A program made the position numbers and the translations under genes. 64,000 nucleotides of DNA from Nemertoderma westbladi (Eukaryota > Xenacoelomorpha > Nemertodermatida > Nemertodermatidae), in NCBI GenBank assembly GCA_032718475.1, contig JAUCBJ010003704.1, positions 18,261-82,260 on the forward strand, written 5' to 3'. Each line of letters opens with the position of its first letter. Position 1 is the stretch's first letter. The notes below the pieces were generated by a model. That model was not told where the DNA came from. It saw only the letters and a program-made list of their open reading frames with translations, and did not search any database. This document shows positions 23,501 through 32,140 of this stretch, piece after piece.

Positions 23501-25411
23501 TTATACAGACGACGGCGAAAGCCAGACTTCTCAAGGAGAGGATAGCGGGAAAGACACTGAAAGATCTTATTATGTCAATAAAATGCCTAAAGAACAGGTA
23601 AGTAAATTCAAGTCTCGAACCAATGACAGGAGAGAACAGGTAAGAAAAACTCCTCCTACGTGTCCTAAGAGAATTCAGGTGAGAAAGCCCGAAGAAAGAA
23701 CGAGTGTGCACAATGTTATTCAAAATAAGGTAAGTAACATCAAACCGAAATGTGCGCTATGTGACGGGACCCACCGTTTGAATATGTGTGATGAATTCCT
23801 GAAGAAATCATTAGCGGAGAGACGGGAAGTCATGTGGGATAAGCGGTTGTGTTATAATTGCCTCAGACAAGGACACCAACGGCGAACCTGTTACTCCGAC
23901 ACAAGTTGTGCAAAGTGCGGTGCGAAACATCATATCTTGTTGCACACTGAATTTGAGCGAAACAGCCAGAGTCAGGTAAGTGATTCCGAACTACATGTCC
24001 AATTCAGTGATGTGAACGACACTGACCAAAGTTCTGAGATGGAAGGATTCTATACAGATGAATTCTCCGACGAAGGTGAATCCTGTTACATGATAAATAC
24101 CGCAGTGTATCGAGCACTCACGTATGAAAAAGATACAGACAGCGACCTCACCCTAACTACTTCTGATCGACAACCATCTTGGAAAGCGCCATCTTCCAAT
24201 GTAGGAATCCGAGAATTTCCTGTAGTACAGGTAAGGGTCCACGGACCTAAAAGGAGTTATGTAGTGAACGCCCTCCTTGACTCCGGTAGTACAGGAACAT
24301 TCATCGACAAAGAACTAGCCGAAGACATCTTTGCTGGACAACCCAAGTTCCGAACTAAGCTAAACATGTCAGGAATTATGCAGGTTTGGAAATCTACAGT
24401 AATCGCGGATTATTATGTAGGTGCGTTGTCCACCCCCCAGGATGAACTAGGAGAACATAGTATAAGGTCAGTAAAAATGGTGGCGATAAAGAACTTCGCT
24501 ACCACCCAAGTGGAACCTTATAACTGGGATGAGGACGATTTCACCCAGCAGCTGGAAATACCTAGATTCAACACCGATTACCCTGGAGTGCAAATACTCA
24601 TCGGTCAAAACGCGCATGAAGCGCTCGAGACATTGGAGAAACGGCCCGCTCAACCGCAACCACTACAAGCTTATGCGGGAAGAACTATAGTGGGTTGGTA
24701 CTTTACTGGCCCTTCCCGTAGAACTCTCATGGAAAGATTACCGAAAGACCAGGTATGTCAAGTGAGAGAATGGGAAGTCGAGAGCAGTGAGTTAGACGAT
24801 CCAACTGAGGGAACACCATACTCCTCAGATAATGACGATGTCCACCAACTTTTTGACGAGGAGAATGCCATCGATCTCCTTAAGGAAAACGAGACTTGGC
24901 AAAACCAAGTGAACTTATGTCAACTCCTTCTTCCATCAGAGCGAGACGACTATAACGACGAGCTTAATGACGTCATTGAACGTTATAATGCCAAGACTCG
25001 GGACGAACACGCCGTACGATTCTTTACTCAAGAGGCTGTAGAGCCCAACTCCTACGATAAGGCCCTATCGGTAGAGGAAGAAAGAGCCAAGCAGATCCAA
25101 GAGACCACTACACGTTTTCTTAAAGATCAAGGTAGATATGAGATCGGTCTACCTTTCCGAAAGCGAGAACCAAAGTTCGTAAACAACAGACCCTTGGCGG
25201 AGAAAAGAATTGCTCAACTACATCGACGCCTTACGGCAAATTCTTCAGCTAAAGAAATGTATCAAACGCAGTTGAAGAAGTTTATTAGCAAGGGATATGC
25301 GGAGCTAGTACCGGAAGAAACACCTATAACTGAGAGAACTTATTATTTAACTCACCATTATGTTCCCAAACCCGGTAAACCCCATGAAGTACGAGTGGTG
25401 TTTGACGGCTC
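20550..25411 (+). CDS. gag-pol: BEL/Pao gag-protease-RT start, element A (interrupted by element D)
   Basis: The frame starts MSDTKQNLSDSLLDTT and runs 1,620 codons until element D splits it just after the RT motif VRVVFDGS. Residues 1-330 are an unfamiliar N-terminal region. About 385-465 is a highly charged Ala/Glu/Arg coiled coil (AEAERKAA repeats). About 640-690 is another predicted coil. DUF1759 capsid-like sequence begins near 788 (VKFNGDEMKWLPFNEYY). Zinc knuckles begin at 1068 (CALCDGTHRLNMC, CYNCLRQGHQRRTC, CAKCGAKHH). The protease active site LLDSGSTGTFID is at 1244. Polymerase thumb/finger sequence starts around 1560. The interruption leaves a fused tail encoded by the LTR that ends at 25532. 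Many splice-donor-like AGGTAAG strings occur in the nucleocapsid part. Confidence 0.92.
23457..24232 (+). promoter_or_regulatory. Cluster of in-phase 5' splice-donor-like motifs inside gag of element A
   Basis: Near-consensus donors (C/A)AG-GT(A/G)AG have their GT at 23457, 23598, 23640, 23679, 23730, 23976 and 24231, with weaker AAG-GTAACA at 23487. CAG-GTATGT at 24753 and CGG-GTGAGT at 21369 lie outside the cluster. All of these GT dinucleotides begin a codon in the same frame, so each encodes (Gln/Lys/Arg)-Val-X. Whether any is used as a splice site, or the motif reflects the protein, cannot be told from sequence. Confidence 0.55.
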
Positions 25412-25939
25412 TGTGACGGGATCTGCGGATCCCGGTTTATCCGTTGGGTTTTCTATCCACGCGTCCCCGCCGTGTGTGAAAGGTAAAAGAGTTCTGATGT
25501 TGGGTAATATGTATAAAGGTATAATAGTCTGATAGTTGATATAGTATAGTATGACACAACAGGTAATATATAATGGCGGTAGCGGACGGTGACAGAAGTC
25601 CCCGTTCCACCCTACTGATCTGACTGAGTAAACTGAATGAATGATTACAGGTTACTGGTTATATTGCACGGTGGCCTTATTGCTACTCAATCGATGCCTT
25701 CCCCCCTCTGATTGGTTGATATCCCTGTTGGCACCCTTTGGAGTGTTTCCCTTCACTCCCTGTGTTCTCTCTCGGTTAGGGGTTTGGCCCCTGACCCCTA
25801 TTGTGTGTGTCTCCTTTGGGGCCTATTGTCCCCGTTTACTGGGCTGACACGAGGTTGATTGGTAATCAACCTCGTGCTCCCAATATTGCTTTATGGCTCA
25901 CTCTATGGGTTTGTGTTAGCGGAATTGGATAAGCTAACA
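25412..25939 (-). repeat. 3' LTR of element D (528 bp)
   Basis: Plus-strand ends are tgtgacggg... and ...aagctaaca, giving TG...CA in both readings. Identical to 31612-32140 apart from one missing T in the run near 25700. Includes short inverted repeats such as cgaggttgattggtaatcaacctcg. Confidence 0.95.
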
Positions 25940-28043
25940 CTCCCCCCCATGCTATCTTCCCGGTGAGAAGATAGCATCCAACTCAAGTGCGCTACAATTC
26001 CGCTGGATCCCGATCTATTATCGGGTGTGGGGTGGGTCTATTTTTTCGGAGTCGGCTTTCCAGGCCGCTCCCTATGGGTATGATGTCACTACCCTCCGGC
26101 GTCTCGTGTCGGGCCGATCGTGCGCTTCTCTCACACAATTTTTGTTTCCCCAACACTCTCACCACTCTACTCCAACTCTCGCATACTCCCGGACCTCCTC
26201 GTCCCACAATCTTCCTCTCACTTCTCCTCCCCCACACTTGAATTGCGCCCACGCTCTCTTCGCATTCCGCACTAGTTACTCCATCCCTCCTCGGCTACCT
26301 TATCTCTTCTGACGAATCTCACCCCCCCTCCGTGCCGTCGCACTCAGGAAATGTGAAATCGTCTGGCGTCTTGTCCCTAGTGCCATAGTCACTTAGCCCC
26401 CCAGTCCCAGTAGCTAATTGAGAAAGGTTGTATGACTATAGTACTTACACCACTATCTCCGTACTCCGCACTATCACCTCTCCACTCTCTTGTCACTCCC
26501 TAAGGCTTTATTCTCTAATGCTACCCCTGTGCTATCATACTATCTACCTACTGCTTACTAACTCTAACTATCTAACTAACTCTGCTAACTACTAACTCTT
26601 ACTACTTCTAGCTCTAACTGAGAGCCTCTAACTTTCTACTGACTCTAACTCTCTACTAAGTCTAACTAACTCCTACTAGCTCTCTACTTCTACTAACTCT
26701 ACTTGACTCCTCTGAGTCTACCAACTCTGCTAACTAGCTCTACTAACTCTACTCCACTAGCTCTGCTAACTCTACTCCACTAGCTCTGCTAACTCTACTA
26801 ACTAGCTCTACTAACTCTACTCCACTCTTCTAACTACGTGGCGCTTGCGGTGCCCACAACCCCTTTACTATATGGCACCCTATGTGCCCTCTCTGCTCTA
26901 CTCTACTACCTGGCACCCTATGTGCCCTCTCTACTACACTACTACCTCTCTAACTCTACTACCTGGCACCCTATGTGCCCTCTCTACTACACTACTACCT
27001 CTCTAACTTACTACCTGGCACCCTATGTGCCCGTCTCTACTCTTCTACTCTCTGGCACCCTATGTGCCCGTCTCTACTCCTCTACATCCCCTTTACGTCT
27101 CATCGCCTACACGTGACGCTCTGAGTGCCGGCAGAGTGGGTACGTTAATTATGTGAACTACTACTGACTCTACTAACTCTACTAACTCTCTTCTAACTCT
27201 ACTAACTCTTTTTGTGCCCGGCACCTCTTGTGCCCGGCACCTTCTAACTCTACTAACTCTCTACTAACTCAACTAACTCTACTACTAACTCAACTAACTC
27301 TACTACTAACTCTTTTTGTGCCCGGCACCTCTTGTGCCCGGCACCCACCCTAATTAACATACCCTGCTCTTACATCAAACACGTCATCACGCCCGTGCCC
27401 CACTAAGTTCAGCGCATTCCCTACTAACTCTAACTACGTGGCGCTTCCGGTGCCCACAACCCTTCTACTGCTACTACTAACACTCCTAACTAGCGGTACT
27501 ACGTACCCTCTTACTACTCTAGCTCTCTCTACTAGCTAGCGGTACAACGTACCCTCTTACTACTCTAGCTCTCTCTACTAGCTAGCGGTACTACGTACCC
27601 TCTTACTCTTACTAACTCTCTAACGGTACTACGTACCCCTTAACTCCTATTCTCTAACGGTACTGCGTACCCTCTAACTCTTACTTTCTAATCGGTACTT
27701 ACGTACCGTCTAACTCTAACTAACTAGCGGTACTTACGTACCCTCTAACTCTAACTAACTAGCGGTACTTACGTACCCTCTAACTCTAACTAACTAGCGG
27801 TACTTACGTACCCTCTAACTCTCTTCTACTAACGGTACTACACGTACCCTCCTACTAACTCTTCTACTAACGGTACTACACGTACCCTCCTACTAACTCT
27901 TCTACTAACGGTACTACACGTACCCTCCTACTAACTCTTCTACTAACGGTACTACACGTACCCTCCTACTAACTAACTAACTAATTAACTCTTACTACCT
28001 AACTTCTACCTACTCTATTATTTAATTATTTTCTTATTTTTAA
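25940..28043 (-). repeat. Palindrome-rich, pyrimidine-biased tandem repeat region of element D
   Basis: On the plus strand this is largely ctaactcta-type units with embedded palindromes in successive sub-arrays: ggcaccctatgtgcc (26871-27075, about five copies), gtgcccggcac (27215-27345), ggtactacgtacc (27480-27660), ggtacttacgtacc (27690-27815) and ggtactacacgtacc (27830-27965). In transcript sense it lies between gag and the 3' LTR, where pol would be. Near its left end (26000-26330) is ordinary sequence without a gene. It has no coding frame of note. Confidence 0.85.
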
Positions 28044-29828
28044 TTAAATAATTATTTTATATTTTGTGCGTGGGAAGGGCGTCTCGCCCTCATTCCCACC
28101 CCCCTCAGTCCAAAACTTTGGACGACTAAACACTCTCAGGTGCCCCTTCTTCCAGTAGGCACTCTCCTGCTGCCCTCCTATACGTCCTCCAACTCTTCGC
28201 CACACTCTCTTCGGTGCCACCTTTGCTGGCCTCCCCCTTCGTATGTGCGCTGGCATTAGAGCCCTCGACGACCCCCGCTTGTCCCTCGGTATACACGGCG
28301 TCTGCCCATGTAATGCCCCCTCGCACTGTGTCAGTCCTGCGTGTGTATGCAACACGCCTCCTTCTACTTTCCCGACTCCTTTATGTTTGCTCATGGGCTT
28401 CTCTGCCCCTGGTCTAGTCCTTTCACATCCTCTCCCTTTCCAACACTCTCCGGATCTGTGTCCTTTTACCACACATCGATGACATAGTCCGTTTGCGTCT
28501 GTGTAGGCTACACGATCTCGTTTGGGCAACGCTTGCCAGTACTTGCAACTCCTGGTCTTATGGGTTCCGTCCCGATGTAATTGACATTGGAATCCTGGAT
28601 TATAGCGTTTCCTGTATAGTCCTTCACGTATCGCGCTTAGGTTTATATGTACCGATTTAATGTTTTGGTTGTCTAGACTCGGCCTACTGGGTATATTGGG
28701 ATTGTGTTTATTTTTGGTGTTATTTTCTTTCTGTCCCTGCCACGGTGTGGCCCTACTACCAGCTAACTGTGGACTGGTAGTCCCCTGTATGGCCGCGTGT
28801 GGTGGTGACTGTCCGCACGACCTGCTCTCGTCCAGGGAGTTCGATATTCTTGCTCCTATCGGGGTATATTGTCGATATTGTGATGGGGGAATGTCACCCT
28901 GTCCCCCCCCAGCCGGTATGTTTGGTACTGGGGTTGATGTTAATACATTGGGGCCCATACGTCTATCTCCAATAACTCCCCCCTCCCCTGGATATATGTT
29001 ATGTCCCTGTGTATTATAGTCATGCTGCTGTACCGATATAGGCCTACCTACCTCTCGCCTACCTACCGGTATGTACTCCGCGACTTCCGGGTTTAATCCC
29101 GTCGTTCGCGCTACCCCATCGCCTACTCTATCTCTCCCAGCATGGCCTATAATAGTATGTGCAGTAAGGCCTACAGTATGTCCTGCAGTCTGCATGTGCC
29201 CTTTCGAACCGAAGTTTATTCTTCGCGAATCTCGAATCTCCCCGCGACTACCGTACTCTCGATCGGCAGCTATATCCCGTCGGGAAGCTTCTCTTCGATC
29301 CCCTCTCCTGTTCTCGACCTTGTATTGGTACCTCCTGTACCCCTCTCTTGGCGTGCGGTGCGTTTCTCCGGGGCGACGGCAATCTCCCGAAGTTCGACCC
29401 CACTGGCTCCCTGACTCCATCTCTACTGTCGACGGTCCGTTATCCGTCCTCGCACTGCTATCGTTCGTGGCGACACTTCTTCTACTATCTTCTCTTCTTC
29501 TCTTTTCTGTGTAGTATTCCGGCTCGTGAGGTCTCTCGTCGACCTCCCGGTTAAACTCCACTGTTCTTCTTCTCTCTTCTGATCGGGCTCGACGCTTCGT
29601 CTGCCCTCTCGCGACGTCAACCTGCCTCTCTCTGCTCGATCGCACGCCGCTGGGGATACTCGCAATCCCCCTATTACTCTCCGTCGCCGGGTGTTGCGGT
29701 TTACCTGATTCGGCCCGCGCATTATCCGCTGACGGCTGTGGGACACTCTCTGCCCCCCCTCTCTCTCTACTAATCTCTCGCGGTGGGGTGCCCGTAGCCC
29801 CCCCCCCACCCGCCACTTCTAACTTCAC
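28044..29828 (-). CDS. gag: Element D gag frame 2: disordered Arg/Glu-rich region plus zinc knuckle
   Basis: The open frame, 594 codons from the first ATG, begins MKLEVAGGGGATGTPPREI, overlaps the end of frame 1, and is shifted relative to it at a G10 run. Residues 1-330 are Arg/Glu/Ser-rich and probably disordered. Near residues 415-470 are CQLHRDGTHKTRSC and CHRCVVKGHRSGEC, zinc-knuckle sequences. Compared with element C, the whole DUF1759 capsid-like domain (about 270 codons) is missing between ESRSC and GQSPPHAA, and the join is in frame. After the knuckles the sequence (about 115 residues) no longer resembles protease. Likely translated only if ribosomes or polymerase slip at the G run. 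Confidence 0.75.
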   Translation of the reverse strand: MKLEVAGGGGATGTPPREISRERGGAESVPQPSADNARAESGKPQHPATESNRGIASIPSGVRSSRERQVDVARGQTKRRARSEERRRTVEFNREVDERPHEPEYYTEKRRREDSRRSVATNDSSARTDNGPSTVEMESGSQWGRTSGDCRRPGETHRTPREGYRRYQYKVENRRGDRREASRRDIAADREYGSRGEIRDSRRINFGSKGHMQTAGHTVGLTAHTIIGHAGRDRVGDGVARTTGLNPEVAEYIPVGRREVGRPISVQQHDYNTQGHNIYPGEGGVIGDRRMGPNVLTSTPVPNIPAGGGQGDIPPSQYRQYTPIGARISNSLDESRSCGQSPPHAAIQGTTSPQLAGSRATPWQGQKENNTKNKHNPNIPSRPSLDNQNIKSVHINLSAIREGLYRKRYNPGFQCQLHRDGTHKTRSCKYWQALPKRDRVAYTDANGLCHRCVVKGHRSGECWKGRGCERTRPGAEKPMSKHKGVGKVEGGVLHTHAGLTQCEGALHGQTPCIPRDKRGSSRALMPAHIRRGRPAKVAPKRVWRRVGGRIGGQQESAYWKKGHLRVFSRPKFWTEGGGNEGETPFPRTKYKIII

Positions 29829-31506
29829 TATCTCTTACTACACTTCTGCGTCCCTCTTGTGGGGCATTCTCTGCCCCCCCTCTCTCGCCACTAATCTTAT
29901 GTGGTGGGGCGCCCGTAGCCCCCCCCCACCCGCCACATCTAACTTCAATATCTCTTACTTCGTCTCTACACCCCTCTCTAGTCGACGCACTGTCTCTACT
30001 ACGGCTGGGTCTATTCACCCCCGCCTCTCTCTCTACTACTGCGTGGCCCATCAGGCCTACTTCGGGTTGGCTCAACCACGCTACCTCCTGCCTACCAACT
30101 ACGTGGCCTACCAGGCCGCCGTCGGGTTGGCTCAACCCTGCCACCTCCTGCCTACTAACTACGTGGCCTACCAGGCCACCGTCTGCCGGGTTATGTACGT
30201 CCGACACGCTCATATTAATATCACCATTCCCAATATTATTTGTTAAATCAATTAAATTATTAGAATTTGAAACGGGATTATTATTTAAATTATTTAAATT
30301 ACTTAGATCACTACTATTCTCTAAACTTAAATTATTATTCGAATTATTTTGCGGGTTTGAATTGAAATTATTATTTAGAGTATTTGTATTTAAATTTAAA
30401 TTACTACTACCCGGTAAAATATTATTTCCTGTAATAAAGGGATTAGGGTTATCTACTACGGTACTATTAATATTAACTACTTCTGACGTACTACTACTAC
30501 CCCCTCCGCCCGTACGGCTACACCAGTTCTGGTTCTCTCGCTCTATACACTCCTCGACTCTCTTACACTCCTCGACTCTCTTTCTATACGCCTCTATAAC
30601 GGCGGCATTATCCCTCAGTTGCCGCTCTGTGCTATTCTGCATTACCACTACCATTTCTAATTCATACTTTATCTCCCACACCCTTCTTTCTTTTGCGGAG
30701 GATGTAGCAGACTTATCGGTTGCGACGGACTCCCGTCGCCCCTCCGTCCCACCAACTTTCCCCCGCCTCCCGGAACTTCCTCCGACCGACGAGACCGAAT
30801 CCTCGGGTTTAACCTCGGATTCGCCCTCCTCAGGTCTCTTCCAACCCACTAATTTTATATCCTGGGCATCGACTAAGTATGGCCCTATGTACACTACACT
30901 AGGTTCCATACCCCCACATTCCCATAGTTTGATCAGTTCGTTGGCAACCCCTCTCGCTCTCTCCTCGGCCAGTTCTCTCTGCCCAGAACACACTAGGTGA
31001 TCAAAGTATCTGTTCGACTCACCTAGTCCCTTTGTCATCCTGACCTCGTCTATCCTCGCCCCCTCCTTGGCCTCCTTTAGTAGTTCCCGGGTCGCGTTGT
31101 AGGCCCGTCGAAGTCGATCAGAAACCCCGACGTCCTCGTCGCCGACCTCTCTTCCGTCTCTCCGGGTCCGACGTCGTACCGACGGCCCCACTGTCGCCGT
31201 TCCGGTGGACCGTTCGTCGTCCTCGGCCTGTGGCTGGCCGGTGACATCGGTATGTCGACCCTCGCTCCGCGTCGACTCGTCTTTCTCTTCTCCTCCCTTC
31301 TCATCTCCTTCCCTCGACTTGCCCTCCGGTTGTAGACGACCCCCCACATCTTGGTTCGCCGGGTTGCTCGTTGTCGACGTGGTCGGCGTAGCATCGACCG
31401 GCGTCGTGGGTTCGTATCGTCTCGCCGTGGCCTCGCGGATCGTTAGATCGTCGTCCGGGGTCCGCGGCGGTGTCGTTCCTATCTCTCGACTCATCGTGGC
31501 AGCCAC
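29770..31506 (-). CDS. gag: Element D gag frame 1
   Basis: The frame begins MAATMSREIGTTPPRTPDDD and runs 578 codons. It is acidic/Arg-rich at the N-terminus (RRRTRRDG repeats), then has a more ordered segment near 130-215 (SDRLRRAYNATRELLKEAK, GLGESNRYFDHLVCSGQREL), an Asn-rich stretch near 370-430, and imperfect repeats of GLVGHVVSRQEVA. The end, GGWGGGYGHPTARD, lies just past a G10 run. The same domain order and the same ending are found in element C. An upstream duplicate of the terminal segment has G9 and reads through (GGWGGATGAPPHKI). It is probably the N-terminal half of a longer gag; no known enzyme domain is visible. Confidence 0.75.
   Translation of the reverse strand: MAATMSREIGTTPPRTPDDDLTIREATARRYEPTTPVDATPTTSTTSNPANQDVGGRLQPEGKSREGDEKGGEEKDESTRSEGRHTDVTGQPQAEDDERSTGTATVGPSVRRRTRRDGREVGDEDVGVSDRLRRAYNATRELLKEAKEGARIDEVRMTKGLGESNRYFDHLVCSGQRELAEERARGVANELIKLWECGGMEPSVVYIGPYLVDAQDIKLVGWKRPEEGESEVKPEDSVSSVGGSSGRRGKVGGTEGRRESVATDKSATSSAKERRVWEIKYELEMVVVMQNSTERQLRDNAAVIEAYRKRVEECKRVEECIERENQNWCSRTGGGGSSSTSEVVNINSTVVDNPNPFITGNNILPGSSNLNLNTNTLNNNFNSNPQNNSNNNLSLENSSDLSNLNNLNNNPVSNSNNLIDLTNNIGNGDINMSVSDVHNPADGGLVGHVVSRQEVAGLSQPDGGLVGHVVGRQEVAWLSQPEVGLMGHAVVEREAGVNRPSRSRDSASTREGCRDEVRDIEVRCGGWGGATGAPPHKISGERGGAENAPQEGRRSVVRDSEVRSGGWGGGYGHPTARD
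29798..29807 (-). other. G10 run at the gag frame change, element D
   Basis: Minus-strand sequence is TG10CTACGGGCACC. Frame 1 passes through as WGGGYGHP and stops five codons later; frame 2 is open if one G is skipped. The equivalent site in element C (56443-56452) also has G10 and the same arrangement. Confidence 0.7.
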
Positions 31507-31611
31507 TAGTCTGTCAGTTGGTTGGATCCAGTTCTATCACTGTCAGACTGTTAGGGCAGCTGCTAGGATTCTATCTCTGTCAGGGCAGCTGGGCGGATCT
31601 GATTCTGTCAC

Positions 31612-32140
31612 TGTGACGGGATCTGCGGATCCCGGTTTATCCGTTGGGTTTTCTATCCACGCGTCCCCGCCGTGTGTGAAAGGTAAAAGAGTTCTGATGT
31701 TGGGTAATATGTATAAAGGTATAATAGTCTGATAGTTGATATAGTATAGTATGACACAACAGGTAATATATAATGGCGGTAGCGGACGGTGACAGAAGTC
31801 CCCGTTCCACCCTACTGATCTGACTGAGTAAACTGAATGAATGATTACAGGTTACTGGTTATATTGCACGGTGGCCTTATTGCTACTCAATCGATGCCTT
31901 TCCCCCCTCTGATTGGTTGATATCCCTGTTGGCACCCTTTGGAGTGTTTCCCTTCACTCCCTGTGTTCTCTCTCGGTTAGGGGTTTGGCCCCTGACCCCT
32001 ATTGTGTGTGTCTCCTTTGGGGCCTATTGTCCCCGTTTACTGGGCTGACACGAGGTTGATTGGTAATCAACCTCGTGCTCCCAATATTGCTTTATGGCTC
32101 ACTCTATGGGTTTGTGTTAGCGGAATTGGATAAGCTAACA
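31612..32140 (-). repeat. 5' LTR of element D (529 bp)
   Basis: The partner of 25412-25939, with one extra T. It contains the element's promoter, read toward lower coordinates. The divergent LTR of element C (53481-54019) matches it in the opposite orientation. About 105 bp separate it from the gag start codon at 31506, including two copies of a ctgtcagggcagct-like string. Confidence 0.95.

Larger units (their letters stand above)
25412..32140 (-). mobile_element. BEL/Pao-derived LTR element D, non-autonomous, inserted in element A
   Basis: Direct repeats at 25412-25939 and 31612-32140 differ by one T, so they are the LTRs of a very recent insertion. On the minus strand each LTR runs TGTTAGCTTATCC...CCCGTCACA. 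The body, read on the minus strand, holds a gag in two overlapping frames (31506-29770, 29828-28044) and then about 2.1 kb of pyrimidine-rich tandem repeats. No capsid (DUF1759), protease, reverse transcriptase or integrase is present, so it would depend on another element. Its relative is element C at 53.5 kb. Flanking bases (ggctc left, gggcc right) are not a clean target duplication. Confidence 0.88.

Noticed and set aside
25412-25532. 40-residue C-terminal tail on element A's gag-pol
   Set aside because: It is read-through into the inserted LTR; the same residues occur at the other LTR (31612-31732).
26838-27116. 92-codon hydrophobic frame suggesting a membrane protein
   Set aside because: Leu/Tyr/Pro richness comes from the ctaactcta and ggcaccctatgtgcc tandem repeats of element D.
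32060-32140. Apparent N-terminal extension of element A's pol, with a start codon
   Set aside because: These codons lie in the LTR of element D; the real pol resumes at 32141.
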